DNA of 64,000 bases, taken from assembly GCA_002281575.1 (NCBI GenBank), contig NCGN01000006.1, positions 1 through 64,000 of the forward strand, in the 5' to 3' direction. Every line of letters starts with the position of its first letter. Position 1 is the stretch's first letter. Source of the DNA: Sphingobacteriia bacterium 28-36-52. GTDB taxonomy: Bacteria > Bacteroidota > Bacteroidia > Chitinophagales > Chitinophagaceae. The position numbers and the translations under genes were made by a program. Positions 1 to 9,005 of this stretch are shown one piece after another. Under the pieces are notes generated by a model. The model searched no databases, had not been told where the DNA came from, and saw only the letters and a list, made by a program, of their open reading frames with translations.

Positions 1-150
1 TAATTGTCACAATTTTAAAAGATTTCTTTTTCTTTCAGTAACAAACGGTTGTTAAATTTTAAAAAATGTGATAGTGATTTCAAAACACTACTAAATTGAA
101 CGCCGAATAATAACTCAAGGCGATAGACAGAGTTTTTTAAAGTATTAAAA

Positions 151-501
151 ATGAAAAAAATTGTCTTCAGCGCAATTCTTGTAATTAGCGCTGTCTCAAC
201 AAGTTTTGCCTCTTCAAGCCCATTAGTTAACAACGAAGAAAACAATTCCAAAAAAGTTGCAACATCCAAATCGTCTCAGTTTCCAGTTACAAACAAAAAA
301 CTATCACAACTGAAGTTTGAAAATTGTGCAATACGTTCAAGTACCATAGAAGGTATTTGCTGGATGCTTACCGCAACTTCAACAGTGTGTTGCGATTGCG
401 AAGCCCCAGTTGCAGCTATGTTGGCAACCATGAATGCACAAGATGAAGCAAGACGGTTAGCTTGGGTAATTGAAGTTCTTGAAGAAATTGATCCTTGTTA
501 A
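151..501 (+). CDS. Secreted Cys-rich small protein, unknown function
   Basis: A 116-residue protein I do not recognise. Residues 1-20 form a clear Sec signal peptide (KK, hydrophobic core, SFA-S cleavage site), so the mature product is about 96 residues and exported. The mature part starts with a polar Ser/Asn/Lys linker to about residue 50 and then carries six cysteines (C59, C70, C80, C81, C83, C116), including a CCDC cluster, which suggests disulphides or metal binding. It ends at a strong terminator, so it may be its own transcript, but it shares strand and low G+C with the GLPGLI and TonB-receptor-like genes that follow. Function is unknown; a secreted ligand or bacteriocin-like peptide is only a guess. 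Confidence 0.7.
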   Translation: MKKIVFSAILVISAVSTSFASSSPLVNNEENNSKKVATSKSSQFPVTNKKLSQLKFENCAIRSSTIEGICWMLTATSTVCCDCEAPVAAMLATMNAQDEARRLAWVIEVLEEIDPC

Positions 502-510
502 TTAACGAAG

Positions 511-541
511 TAAGCGTTAGGAATAAGTTTCCTAACGCTTA
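511..541 (+). terminator. Rho-independent terminator after Cys-rich gene
   Basis: Inverted repeat with 13-bp arms (TAAGCGTTAGGAA and its complement) around a 5-base loop, followed by an A/T-rich run. It lies 10 bp past the stop codon of the small secreted protein and 15 bp before the next start. Confidence 0.75.
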
Positions 542-555
542 TTAAAAAAAATTAA

Positions 556-1380
556 ATGAAATATCTAATAACTATATTCCTACTAATCATTATTGTGTCA
601 TTGAATGGACAAAATACTAAACCACCGATTAGTGGCAAAGCAATATATACCTTTAAACATCTAAGAGATACAAGCTTACCAAATAGTATTTATACTGAAA
701 AAATGTTATTGATGTTTAATAATTTTTCTTACAAATATTCAAGTTACATAAGTTATGTTGATGACTCAATTTCAAAATCAAGAACGTCAAATATATTAGA
801 TTATTCCAAAAATTCAACTCAAACTAAATATACAAGACGAACAATTGAAGAGTTGTTCTATTTTTTTGATAAGAAAGAATATTATTTTGTCCATCCATGG
901 ATTGGTGAAAAAGTTGTAATCGAAAACAAAATAGATAAAATTGATTGGAAAATACTTGATAGTACGAAAGAACTTAACGGCTTAAATTGTGCACTAGCAG
1001 AAGCAAAATTTAAAGGAAGAATTTACAAAGCATGGTTTTGTCCTGAAATACCCGTAAATGCTGGGCCTTGGAAACTTAATGGTTTACCTGGATTAATTAT
1101 AGAAGCCTATGACTTATCAAATAGTATACAATTTTCATTAGAGTCATTAGAAAAAAATGAACAGCTAATTGAGTTGCCAAAAGCTTTTAAAAAAGTGACA
1201 AAAAAAGAATTTGACCAATTAATTAATTCAATTAAACAAAATCCGAGTGGTTTCATTAATGCAGCTTTAAATGGATCAAATACTCAAAATGGAAGTACTG
1301 CTATGCAATTGAATAAAAGCGGATCAAATACTCAAAATAAAAAAAATCAGATAAATAATCCGATAGAATTAAATGAATAA
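556..1380 (+). CDS. GLPGLI family protein
   Basis: A 274-residue exported protein with a hydrophobic signal at residues 1-19. The family's hallmark GLPGLI is at residues 176-181, preceded by the usual W...C...A...F.GR.Y.AWF.PEIPV..GP pattern at about 131-171. GLPGLI proteins are a Bacteroidota family of unknown function, often encoded next to TonB-receptor-like outer membrane proteins, as here (6 bp to the next gene). The C-terminal 40 residues are a low-complexity Asn/Ser/Gln tail with GSNTQN repeated, encoded by an 18-bp direct repeat. Codon use is strongly A/T-biased like the next gene. The envelope role is inferred from context. Confidence 0.85.
   Translation: MKYLITIFLLIIIVSLNGQNTKPPISGKAIYTFKHLRDTSLPNSIYTEKMLLMFNNFSYKYSSYISYVDDSISKSRTSNILDYSKNSTQTKYTRRTIEELFYFFDKKEYYFVHPWIGEKVVIENKIDKIDWKILDSTKELNGLNCALAEAKFKGRIYKAWFCPEIPVNAGPWKLNGLPGLIIEAYDLSNSIQFSLESLEKNEQLIELPKAFKKVTKKEFDQLINSIKQNPSGFINAALNGSNTQNGSTAMQLNKSGSNTQNKKNQINNPIELNE
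1273..1338 (+). repeat. 18-bp direct repeat inside GLPGLI gene
   Basis: The 18-mer GGATCAAATACTCAAAAT occurs at 1273-1290 and again at 1321-1338, 48 bp apart and in frame, giving two GSNTQN peptides in the protein tail. Recombination between the copies would delete exactly 16 codons without a frameshift. Confidence 0.85.
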
Positions 1381-1386
1381 ATCAAA

Positions 1387-4038
1387 ATGCGCAAAAAGAT
1401 TATATTCATATTACTAATTCTTATTGTTTTTACAAATAAGTTATATACACAAATAATAATAAAGGGTTCTGTTAGTAGTAAAGAGGGAAAAAGCCTGTCT
1501 AACGTAAATATTATAATATCAAATCTTGAAAATAAAAAAATACTATCCTACGGAATTAGTAATCCAAAAGGACTATTCACGATTGAATTGAATCAAAATT
1601 ACTTAGATAGTGTAACAATAAAATATTCTCTATGGGGTTATAAATCAAAAACTTTCAAAAAATCAAAAATTGAATTAAATGATTTCCAGTTCAGTACCCT
1701 CGAAATAGGAGAAGAGACACTACCAGAAATTAAGGTTAAAAATAATCCAATCTCTAAAAAAGGAGACACCATAAACTATAGTGTAAAATCATTTGTAAAA
1801 AATCAAGATCAAGTAATTGCAGATATAATCAAGAGACTCCCAGGAATTGAAATAACAGAAGGTGGCGTTATAAAATATCAAGGGAAGCAAATAAATAAGT
1901 ATTACATCGAAGGGATGAATCTACTGGATGACAAATATGCTTTAGCAAATAATAATATCCCCGCAAATTCTGTAGATCAGATACAAATTCTAGAAAATCA
2001 TCAACCAATAAAAGCCCTCGACAGTTTTACAATTTCAAACCAAGCAGGAATAAACATTAAATTAAACAATAATGCAAAAAACAAAATTATTGGGAGAGGA
2101 AAAATAGGAATTGGGGGATTCCCATTTATGTATGAGAACGAGTTAGTTCCAATGCAATTTGGTTCAAATCATCAAACTATTGTCTCTTATAAGAATAACA
2201 ATACAGGTTTAAATAATGAGAAAGAACTTGATTTACTAAATAGCAATAATGTAAGTAATTTTATAAAGGGGAATATTTTTAAAAATCCAATTCTTTCAAT
2301 ACCATCTCCAAATATACCTTTAACAAGTAATCAGCGATTTTTATTTAATAACCTACATACTTTGTCAATCAACAATTTGAGAAAAATTAATGCTGATTCC
2401 GAATTGAAATTCAATTTAGATTTTATTAAAAACTTGAAATACCAAAATAGTGGGACAAATATTATCAATTTTTTCCCATCTGATACAATTAGAATTAATG
2501 AAAATCAATTAACAACAAAAAATGAATTCTTAATCCGAGGAAGTTTAAATTATATATCTAATACAAAAAAGAGATATTATTTTAATCGATTGAATTTTCA
2601 AGCCAATATAGATAAGGATGAAGCATCTATTATTCTAAAAGATAAAACAGATCAAACTTTTTTTTCAAAACATTTCAGCGTTTCAAATGAAGGCATGTTT
2701 TTAAAAACAAATTCAAATAATCTAAAAGGAGTTTCATATTTCATAAGTTATTCTCGGATGCCACAACAATTAGAAATAAAACCTGGCAAATACAATAATC
2801 TTTTTAATAACAATATTCCTTATAACAGTTTAAATCAAAAAGTTGCTTTAAAAACTTTGTTTTCAAATTTCACAATCACCAATGCAAAAAAAATTAGTGT
2901 ATTTTCTATTGAAAATAATTTTGGCATTTCTTTTACAACACAATCTTATCAAACAGAATTATTAAAAGAAGAATTAAATAATTTAACGATTATTCATGAT
3001 AGTTTAAATAACAATTTAACTGGAAAAGAGATAAACATTTATAATTATTTCAAAATAAATTTTAATGAAAAAAAACTAAAAATAAGCTTAAGCATTCCTG
3101 CAAACTATTTAGTTCAACATAATAATTCTCAAAAAGGTCAATCAATAAATAGATTATTCTTTAATTATGACATGACTATGCAACATATTATGAATAGTAA
3201 CTTTTCCATTACGTTAAGGTTTAATTCTAATGATATGTATTTACCTGTATACTTATCAACAGAACGATATATTTTAACCGACTATAGAACTCTACAGAAT
3301 CGTAATAGTATTATTTCAAATTTAAAACAAAGAAAAATCACACTTAGCGCCAATTACAAGGAAGTACGAAAAATGTTATTTATAAATAGCAGCATAGCTA
3401 TTGAGAACAATGTAGATAACATACTATTCAATCAAAATTTTGCTGGTAGTTTGGTAATAAGAAATGCATTTTATAATTTAAATCCTAACAAGAGCATCGC
3501 ATTTTCAACTAATATTAGCAAGTATATCCATTCAATAAATGGGTCTTTCGCATTAGGACTAATTTTACAAAAGAAATCAAGCATTCAAATGATTTCAAAT
3601 AAACAAGATGAGTTTAATGTAAAAACAGTAGGGATTAATTCGAAAATTTTAACGAATATAAAAAGCCATTCAATTGAGTATACATCACAATATCAGATTC
3701 TGTACTCGGGATTGAAGAATAACTTATTTAATAAAACCCAAATATTCAATCAAACAGCAGTAATACACTTAAACTTTTTAACAAATATGCCTGTGAAATT
3801 AATTTTTGAACATTCCCATTTAAATCAGCAAACACAAGCAAATCGAAATTTTCTTTTCGGGGATATAGCAATTAGGAAAAAGGCTGTTTTGAGAAAAATG
3901 GACCTTGAATTATCCTTGCAAAATATATTTAATGTAAAAGAATTTGAAACAGTATCCTTCTCAGCAAATACTATAACAAATAATTTTTTTATTTTAAGGC
4001 CAACTCAAATTTTAATGAAGGCACAATTTACTTTTTAA
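1387..4038 (+). CDS. TonB-dependent receptor-like outer membrane protein
   Basis: An 883-residue outer membrane protein. Residues 1-21 are a signal peptide; 22-108 form a CarboxypepD_reg-like beta-sandwich (KGSVSSKEGKSLSNVNI start); 120-225 resemble a receptor plug (DIIKRLPGIEI, then YYIEGMNLL and the VDQIQILENHQP segment); the rest is rich in alternating beta strands and ends in an aromatic F, typical of a 22-strand barrel. It follows the GLPGLI gene by 6 bp, a common Bacteroidota pair. No SusD partner is present, so this is probably not a standard glycan-uptake locus. Its base composition is visibly more A+T-rich than the housekeeping genes after 4.1 kb. The transported substrate cannot be read from sequence. 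Confidence 0.85.
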   Translation: MRKKIIFILLILIVFTNKLYTQIIIKGSVSSKEGKSLSNVNIIISNLENKKILSYGISNPKGLFTIELNQNYLDSVTIKYSLWGYKSKTFKKSKIELNDFQFSTLEIGEETLPEIKVKNNPISKKGDTINYSVKSFVKNQDQVIADIIKRLPGIEITEGGVIKYQGKQINKYYIEGMNLLDDKYALANNNIPANSVDQIQILENHQPIKALDSFTISNQAGINIKLNNNAKNKIIGRGKIGIGGFPFMYENELVPMQFGSNHQTIVSYKNNNTGLNNEKELDLLNSNNVSNFIKGNIFKNPILSIPSPNIPLTSNQRFLFNNLHTLSINNLRKINADSELKFNLDFIKNLKYQNSGTNIINFFPSDTIRINENQLTTKNEFLIRGSLNYISNTKKRYYFNRLNFQANIDKDEASIILKDKTDQTFFSKHFSVSNEGMFLKTNSNNLKGVSYFISYSRMPQQLEIKPGKYNNLFNNNIPYNSLNQKVALKTLFSNFTITNAKKISVFSIENNFGISFTTQSYQTELLKEELNNLTIIHDSLNNNLTGKEINIYNYFKINFNEKKLKISLSIPANYLVQHNNSQKGQSINRLFFNYDMTMQHIMNSNFSITLRFNSNDMYLPVYLSTERYILTDYRTLQNRNSIISNLKQRKITLSANYKEVRKMLFINSSIAIENNVDNILFNQNFAGSLVIRNAFYNLNPNKSIAFSTNISKYIHSINGSFALGLILQKKSSIQMISNKQDEFNVKTVGINSKILTNIKSHSIEYTSQYQILYSGLKNNLFNKTQIFNQTAVIHLNFLTNMPVKLIFEHSHLNQQTQANRNFLFGDIAIRKKAVLRKMDLELSLQNIFNVKEFETVSFSANTITNNFFILRPTQILMKAQFTF

Positions 4039-4040
4039 AA

Positions 4041-4071
4041 GGACCCCGAATTTTTATATAATTCGGAATCC
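4041..4071. terminator. Bidirectional terminator between convergent genes
   Basis: Inverted repeat CCGAATT...AATTCGG (4046-4052 with 4060-4066), extended by GGA/TCC outer pairs, with T/A-rich tracts on both sides. It sits between the TonB-receptor-like gene and the convergent glutamate dehydrogenase gene. Confidence 0.65.
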
Positions 4072-4091
4072 ATTTTAAAAAATTAATAGAA

Positions 4092-5519
4092 TTAAGGGAA
4101 TATTCCTAATTCAGTATAAGAAGTTCCTACTTTGTTAATAGCACAAACATAAGCTGCAGTTCTCATATCAGGGATAGTAGGATTTTCTTTCCAGATAGCC
4201 ATGATTTCTCTTGTTGCAGCAATCATAGACTCTTCTAAACCACTGTGTACTAAATCTACTTCTTCAGGTCCGTGCAAAATAAAATTACGTTCTACATCAC
4301 TTACTTTCTTACCAGTTAATTCTTCCATCTGCGTAAGAATATGGGTATTCAGGTTCTCCGTAAAACGTTTTTCCATTCTACCGTAACGTACGTGGCTCAA
4401 GTTCTTTAACCACTCAAAATACGATACGGTTACACCACCCGCATTCAAATACATATCTGGTACAACTAAAACACCTTTTTTCGCAAATATTTCGTCTGCT
4501 TCAGGAGTTAAAGGACCGTTAGCAGCTTCACCAATAATTTTAGCTTTTACTCTTTCAGCGTTATCTCCATTGATTACGTTTTCTAAGGCAGCAGGAATTA
4601 AAATATCACATTCAATTTCTAATGCATCCGTACTTTTAGCAATATTCGTAGCACCAGGGAAATTTAAAATAGAACCTGTTGCTTTTCTATGCTGGAATAC
4701 TTCTTCTTCGTTTAAACCATTGGAATTGAATATAGCTCCTTCATATTCAGCTATTGCAATGACTTTAGAACCATGCTCACGGAAAAACTTAGCAGAATGA
4801 TACCCCACATTACCTAATCCTTGTACAATCACTGTCTTACCAACAACTCCGGTTGTTAATCCTAATTTTGCCATTACATCAGGCATATTACATACTTCAC
4901 GTATACCAAAGAAAACACCTAACCCTGTAGCTTCTTTTCTACCTCTAACACCTCCTTGAGTAATTGGCTTACCTGTTACACAACCAGCAGCATCAATTTC
5001 ACCTGGCTTTAAAGAAGCATAAGTATCAACAATCCATGACATTTCACGCTCACCAGTTCCATAATCAGGAGCTGGAACATCAATACCAGGTCCAATAAAG
5101 TTCTTCTTTACTAATTCACTGGTGTATCTACGAGTAATTTTTTCTAACTCGTAAACAGAATATTTCTTGGGATTAATTTTAATTCCTCCTTTACCTCCAC
5201 CAAATGGAACATTTACAATAGCACATTTATAGGTCATTAATGAGGCAAGTGCCATCACTTCATCCTGATTAACTTCATCACTGAATCTAATACCCCCTTT
5301 ACATGGAGACTTATGTTGAGAATGTTGTACACGATACGCTTCAATAACTTCAATACGGCCATCGTCCATTTTTACTGGGAAGCGCATACTGTATATACTG
5401 TTACAAGCTTTAATTTGTTCTAGTAAGCCCTTTTCCCATTTGGTAAAACTGGCAGCTTTATCAAAACTTCTTTCTACACTGTGAAAAAAGCTGTACGGTT
5501 GATGATTCGACATTGGCAA
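4092..5519 (-). CDS. gdhA: Glutamate dehydrogenase (Glu/Leu/Phe/Val family)
   Basis: A 475-residue oxidoreductase for the reversible oxidative deamination of glutamate to 2-oxoglutarate. The substrate-binding region has KGGIRF (74-79) and PFGGGKGG (105-112), with K110 at the catalytic-lysine position. The Rossmann motif GLGNVG is at 234-239, followed by an acidic E at about 258 at the end of the second strand, which favours NAD over NADP (inference). The family is usually 410-450 residues; the extra length is mainly the N-terminal 35 residues. The gene is 32 bp from the ccmD-like gene on the same strand and ends at a shared terminator. Confidence 0.95.
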   Translation of the reverse strand: MPMSNHQPYSFFHSVERSFDKAASFTKWEKGLLEQIKACNSIYSMRFPVKMDDGRIEVIEAYRVQHSQHKSPCKGGIRFSDEVNQDEVMALASLMTYKCAIVNVPFGGGKGGIKINPKKYSVYELEKITRRYTSELVKKNFIGPGIDVPAPDYGTGEREMSWIVDTYASLKPGEIDAAGCVTGKPITQGGVRGRKEATGLGVFFGIREVCNMPDVMAKLGLTTGVVGKTVIVQGLGNVGYHSAKFFREHGSKVIAIAEYEGAIFNSNGLNEEEVFQHRKATGSILNFPGATNIAKSTDALEIECDILIPAALENVINGDNAERVKAKIIGEAANGPLTPEADEIFAKKGVLVVPDMYLNAGGVTVSYFEWLKNLSHVRYGRMEKRFTENLNTHILTQMEELTGKKVSDVERNFILHGPEEVDLVHSGLEESMIAATREIMAIWKENPTIPDMRTAAYVCAINKVGTSYTELGIFP

Positions 5520-5551
5520 TCGTTTTATAGGTTATTATCTATGGTGAAAAA

Positions 5552-5773
5552 TTATTGATTCGATCCTTCTTTTTCTAATCGGGTTATCTTCTTATCTATG
5601 CTGATTAAGTATGCAAATAAGCCAATCAAAATGGTTAATACAACAGCCATTACAACAAAGATTTTTCCATTACTTCTCATTAAACCAATATCTGAAGTAT
5701 TCTCTTGTGCAAACGCAACTATTGAAATCATTACTGATAGTATTGCGGTAATAAATAAGCGCATTTTAATCAT
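5552..5773 (-). CDS. CcmD-like small membrane protein
   Basis: A 73-residue protein with an N-terminal hydrophobic signal/anchor (about 4-22), a short polar stretch and a second membrane helix (about 36-59), then a charged IDKKITRLEKEG tail that fits the C-terminal Lys/Glu pattern of CcmD. CcmD helps export haem with CcmC. The gene directly follows the CcmC/CcsA-like gene with an 8-bp overlap, or no overlap if the second Met (5764) is the start, so translation is probably coupled. Confidence 0.7.
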   Translation of the reverse strand: MIKMRLFITAILSVMISIVAFAQENTSDIGLMRSNGKIFVVMAVVLTILIGLFAYLISIDKKITRLEKEGSNQ

Positions 5774-6446
5774 TGTTGTATTTTTTTTCAGCTAATAATG
5801 AATAGCGAATTTTTAAAGTACTTATCCAAACACCTAAAAGTGTCCAACCAATTACAGCAGGATAAAAAACGGTTCGCATTTGAACATCCATGTCCTTGCC
5901 ATTAATACCCGGATTCCCATCTGCCCCCTCGCCTCCTGGGTGCAAAGACTCAGTTAATCTAGGTAAAATCCAAAGTGTTGGGAAAAGCATGAAAAAGGCA
6001 AAAATATTATAGACTGCACTAATTCTGCCTTTTTTATCATCTTCATTTAAACTTCCGCGCAGAACAAAATAAGCGAGGTAAATTAACATGGCAATGGCTG
6101 CCCCATTTTGCTTAGGATCACCACTCCAAGGGCTACCCCATTGGTAGTTGGCCCAAATAGCGCCGGTTACCAATCCTAAAATACCATAAATAACACCAGT
6201 TGAGGCAAAAGCTACCGCATATGCATCATTCTTTTGAGAAGGATTACGCAAATAGCGGATGGAATAAATCATTGAAACCAATAATAGAATCATCATGGTA
6301 AACCACATAGGAACATGAAAGAAGAAATTTCTTATAGATTCCTTCATTCTATCGTCCAAACGGGGCACTTTTACATAAAAACCATATGTGCAGGTATATA
6401 CCAACAACACAAATGACAATATTTTCCACCAATACTTCCGAATCAT
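5766..6446 (-). CDS. ccsA: Cytochrome c assembly protein, CcmC/CcsA type
   Basis: A polytopic membrane protein that handles haem for cytochrome c maturation. It shows about six membrane helices and the Trp-rich haem-binding segment (WANYQWGSPWSGDPKQNG), followed by the conserved ARLTESLHPGG-like loop seen here as PRLTESLHPGG. I place the start at 6446 (MIRKYWWK), giving 226 residues, because the 35 residues upstream to 6551 do not look like a membrane protein start and would extend into the leader. It is co-transcribed with the ccmD-like gene. The rest of the ccm set is not in the window. Confidence 0.85.
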   Translation of the reverse strand: MIRKYWWKILSFVLLVYTCTYGFYVKVPRLDDRMKESIRNFFFHVPMWFTMMILLLVSMIYSIRYLRNPSQKNDAYAVAFASTGVIYGILGLVTGAIWANYQWGSPWSGDPKQNGAAIAMLIYLAYFVLRGSLNEDDKKGRISAVYNIFAFFMLFPTLWILPRLTESLHPGGEGADGNPGINGKDMDVQMRTVFYPAVIGWTLLGVWISTLKIRYSLLAEKKYNND

Positions 6447-6570
6447 TGATTTTTTTTTACCGTTCCTATGCACTAAAGCACTATTATTTGGTGTTGCAAA
6501 ATTAGGTGAAAGAAGCCCAATAAACCTTAGCAATGTGTAAAAATTACCCAACCTTTGTAATCTTTTAAAA

Positions 6571-6601
6571 TTGGATTATAGCCTATTTTTTTGTACTTTT
6601 G
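6571..6601 (+). promoter_or_regulatory. Bacteroidota-type promoter for queA
   Basis: A TTG at 6571-6573 and a TACTTTTG -7 box (TAnnTTTG) at 6594-6601 with a 20-bp spacer. Transcription would start near 6607, leaving a leader of about 90 bases before queA. No riboswitch fold was recognised in that leader. Confidence 0.55.
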
Positions 6602-6698
6602 CCAACTTTCAAAATTCATGCCGTAACATGAAGTTATCCTATTCCGCTTCGGTGGATTGAACAACTTGCTGTGGCTATCATCTAAAAAGATTAGTTAC

Positions 6699-7748
6699 AT
6701 GAAATTATCCCAGTTCAAGTTTGACCTCCCGTTAAACCTGATTGCACAAAACCCAACCAAAAGAAGAGAAGACAGCCGCCTAATGGTAGTTGATCGCAAA
6801 AGCGGCCACATGGAAAACCGCAACTTCAAAGACATTTTAGATTATTACGACGACAAAGACGTATTTGTAGTAAACAACACCAAAGTTTTCCCTGCCAGAA
6901 TGTATGGTAGAAAAGAAAAGACAGGTGCAAAAATTGAAGTATTTCTTTTACGCGAATTGAATAAACCCAATCGCTTATGGGACGTAATTGTTGATCCCGC
7001 AAGAAAAATTAGAGTTGGAAATAAATTGTATTTTGGAGACAACGAAGAATTGGTAGCAGAAGTAATTGACAATACCACCAGCCGTGGCAGAACCATCCGT
7101 TTTTTATGGGATGATGATGATGCAAGTTTTAAAAAAATGTTAGAGTTCTTAGGGGAAACGCCTTTGCCAAAATACATCAAGCGCAAACCTGATGAAGAAG
7201 ACAAGGAACGCTACCAAACTGTATATGCCAAACACGAAGGAGCAGTTGCAGCACCAACAGCGGGTTTACATTTTAGCAAAGAACTAATAAAGCGTTGTGA
7301 AATACAGGGAATCCGTTTTGCAGAAGTAACACTTCATACAGGATTAGGCACTTTTCGTCCAATTGAAGTTGAAGATTTGAGCAAACACAAGATGGATGCC
7401 GAGTATTATCAAATTGACGAACAAGCATGTGCAATTGTAAACAAAGCAAAAGAAAGTGGTAAGCGTATATGTTCAATAGGAACTACTACTATGCGTGCTA
7501 TGGAAAGTAGTTTTACTGCACAAAAATTATTGAAGCCAAGCGAAGGATGGACCAACCATTTTATTCATCCACCTTACACATTTAATGTGGCGGACAGTTT
7601 GGTAACCAATTTTCATTTACCTAAAACCAGCTTGTTAATTATGACATGTGCTTTTGCTGGTTATGATTTAGCCATTGAAGCTTACAAGAAAGCAATTAAA
7701 GACAAATACCGTTTCTTCAGCTATGGAGATGCCTTATTGATTGTTTAA
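6699..7748 (+). CDS. queA: S-adenosylmethionine:tRNA ribosyltransferase-isomerase
   Basis: QueA transfers and isomerises the ribosyl part of SAM onto 7-aminomethyl-7-deazaguanine in tRNA to form epoxyqueuosine. The protein begins [11 protein letters not shown] and continues with LIAQNP, the family's conserved start; [26 protein letters not shown] and [12 protein letters not shown] are all present in order. I use the ATG at 6699 (349 residues), since this matches the family start; an in-frame TTG at 6657 would add 14 atypical residues. It is monocistronic, with its own promoter and a long terminator. No other queuosine genes are nearby. Confidence 0.96.
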   Translation: MKLSQFKFDLPLNLIAQNPTKRREDSRLMVVDRKSGHMENRNFKDILDYYDDKDVFVVNNTKVFPARMYGRKEKTGAKIEVFLLRELNKPNRLWDVIVDPARKIRVGNKLYFGDNEELVAEVIDNTTSRGRTIRFLWDDDDASFKKMLEFLGETPLPKYIKRKPDEEDKERYQTVYAKHEGAVAAPTAGLHFSKELIKRCEIQGIRFAEVTLHTGLGTFRPIEVEDLSKHKMDAEYYQIDEQACAIVNKAKESGKRICSIGTTTMRAMESSFTAQKLLKPSEGWTNHFIHPPYTFNVADSLVTNFHLPKTSLLIMTCAFAGYDLAIEAYKKAIKDKYRFFSYGDALLIV

Positions 7749-7760
7749 ATAAATGATATT

Positions 7761-7802
7761 ACATAAAAAAACTCCCTTTATTCGAAGGGAGTTTTTTTAT
7801 GT
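7761..7802. terminator. Strong bidirectional terminator after queA
   Basis: Perfect inverted repeat with 18-bp arms (7761-7778 and 7785-7802) around a 6-base loop; the core ACTCCCTT/AAGGGAGT is flanked by A7 and T7 tracts, so it works in both directions. It separates queA from the convergent DUF1801 gene. Confidence 0.9.
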
Positions 7803-7805
7803 CTA

Positions 7806-8273
7806 TTATTTTTTGGATGCTTTTTTATAGTTTTTTTCATACAAATTGATCCAGTCTTCTGTAGTCATTTTTTGAACCAGCTCTCCAATAAGTTCATAAG
7901 GAATAACTGAATTTTTTTTAAATCTCAAGCAACTTTTTCCCATATCTAATTTGTTGGGAACTAATTTGACATAGGAATCGGTAAACCATTTTAATAATTG
8001 AGGGTCTGCATAAATTCCCATATGATAAAAAGCAATAAAGTTTTTTTGCGCAGCAAGGGCCATGAAAGGCAATGGCAATTTTGGATTACAATGGTATCCA
8101 TCCCTATAAATACTGTGCGGAACTACATAGCCAATCATTCCATAATTCATTACTTCTTTAAACCCCTTGGGCAAATTCTTTTTAATTGTTTTTCTTAACT
8201 GCTCAATGGGTGTTTTTTGCTCAGTTGGAATTTGACTTAAATAGTCTGTTACTGTTTTTGCATCGCTGGTCAT
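7806..8273 (-). CDS. DUF1801 domain protein
   Basis: A 155-residue cytosolic protein with the DUF1801 (YdhG/iron-chaperone-like fold) pattern: an N-terminal helix with the TVTDYLSQIP repeat region, the NYGMIGYVVP strand, FMALAAQKNFIAFYHMG, and the C-terminal KSCLRFKKNSVIPYELI block. The biochemical function is not established. Its start overlaps the stop of the upstream Pr6Pr gene by 4 bp (ATGA), so the two are translationally coupled. Confidence 0.85.
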   Translation of the reverse strand: MTSDAKTVTDYLSQIPTEQKTPIEQLRKTIKKNLPKGFKEVMNYGMIGYVVPHSIYRDGYHCNPKLPLPFMALAAQKNFIAFYHMGIYADPQLLKWFTDSYVKLVPNKLDMGKSCLRFKKNSVIPYELIGELVQKMTTEDWINLYEKNYKKASKK

Positions 8274-8911
8274 GATGATTTACTCGATTTTTTAAACCGC
8301 CAATTAGAAATAAAACTAAATAAAAGACTTAAGAATGTAAACAAGGCCAAGACTACTAAACAATTTAAAAAAGATTGCAATAATCCTATCTTATTAACAT
8401 CCAAAAATGGATAAGGGTAAAACTGGGTTAATGCACCATGTATGATGGTATAAACAAAGTAAAATGCTGGATATAATAGCCAATATGGAATTGAATTATA
8501 ACTTACTTTTTTAGAAGAAACAAAAACAAACCAGTAAAGTAGTGTTACAAGTGGTGTAAAACTATGCAATCCATGGTCTGCAATTTTAGCTAAACCTTGA
8601 GGGTTATGAATCTTACTAAGTACAATATGATAAACCAATCCAACAACAGTTATATAAACTGTTACTGCTGTGCTGGTTTCAGGTTTTGTCCAAAATCCAT
8701 TTTCTCCTAATTCTGCCGAAAGTGCTTTAGAAATAAAATAAGCAAAGACTATCAAATTACTCAAAATGGTAAAGTAACTAAAGAATCGAATGATAACTTC
8801 AAATATGGAATCACTTGTTGGTGCTTGAATCATTAATACCAATTGCAAAAAAATTCCGCAAAAGACTAATAAAGCAATAATACCAGCTAAAGTATTGGGG
8901 TGTTTAATCAT
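8270..8911 (-). CDS. Pr6Pr family integral membrane protein
   Basis: A 213-residue protein with six predicted membrane helices and the family's signatures: an early FFSYFTILSNLIV helix, the TVYITVVGLVYHIVL helix, the DHGLHSFTPLVTLLYWF helix, and a late YPFLDVNKIGLLQ loop. Pr6Pr proteins (six-TM, FAR-17a/AIG1-like) are of uncertain function. I place the start at the ATG at 8911; an upstream TTG at 8923 would add four residues. The gene is upstream of and coupled to the DUF1801 gene; an 8-bp-arm palindrome lies in its upstream gap. Confidence 0.8.
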   Translation of the reverse strand: MIKHPNTLAGIIALLVFCGIFLQLVLMIQAPTSDSIFEVIIRFFSYFTILSNLIVFAYFISKALSAELGENGFWTKPETSTAVTVYITVVGLVYHIVLSKIHNPQGLAKIADHGLHSFTPLVTLLYWFVFVSSKKVSYNSIPYWLLYPAFYFVYTIIHGALTQFYPYPFLDVNKIGLLQSFLNCLVVLALFTFLSLLFSFISNWRFKKSSKSS

Positions 8912-8951
8912 AATCAGGTACAATAATAAATACCTAATATACTAATTTATC

Positions 8952-8968
8952 GTCTTAATGATTAAGAC
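8952..8968. promoter_or_regulatory. 17-bp palindrome upstream of Pr6Pr gene
   Basis: GTCTTAAT-G-ATTAAGAC is a perfect palindrome with 8-bp arms about one base, 41 bp upstream of the Pr6Pr start and 38 bp past the gluconate permease stop. It lacks a T-tract on the minus strand, so it looks more like a protein-binding site than a terminator. No regulator is identified. Confidence 0.4.
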
Positions 8969-9005
8969 TGGCTCGTTTTATCATTTCAGCATTGTGAGAT
9001 TTACT

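Noticed and set aside
15..269. Minus-strand gene at the window start
   Set aside because: It runs antisense to the secreted Cys-rich protein gene and has no recognisable domain or signal; treated as a shadow frame.
5766..6551. Longer CcsA start at 6551
   Set aside because: The added 35 residues are polar and unlike a membrane protein start; MIRKYWWK at 6446 fits the family better.
6602..6698. PreQ1 riboswitch in front of queA
   Set aside because: The 90-base leader has only a short CCG/CGG hairpin; I could not find a preQ1-type pseudoknot or A-rich tail, so it is not reported.
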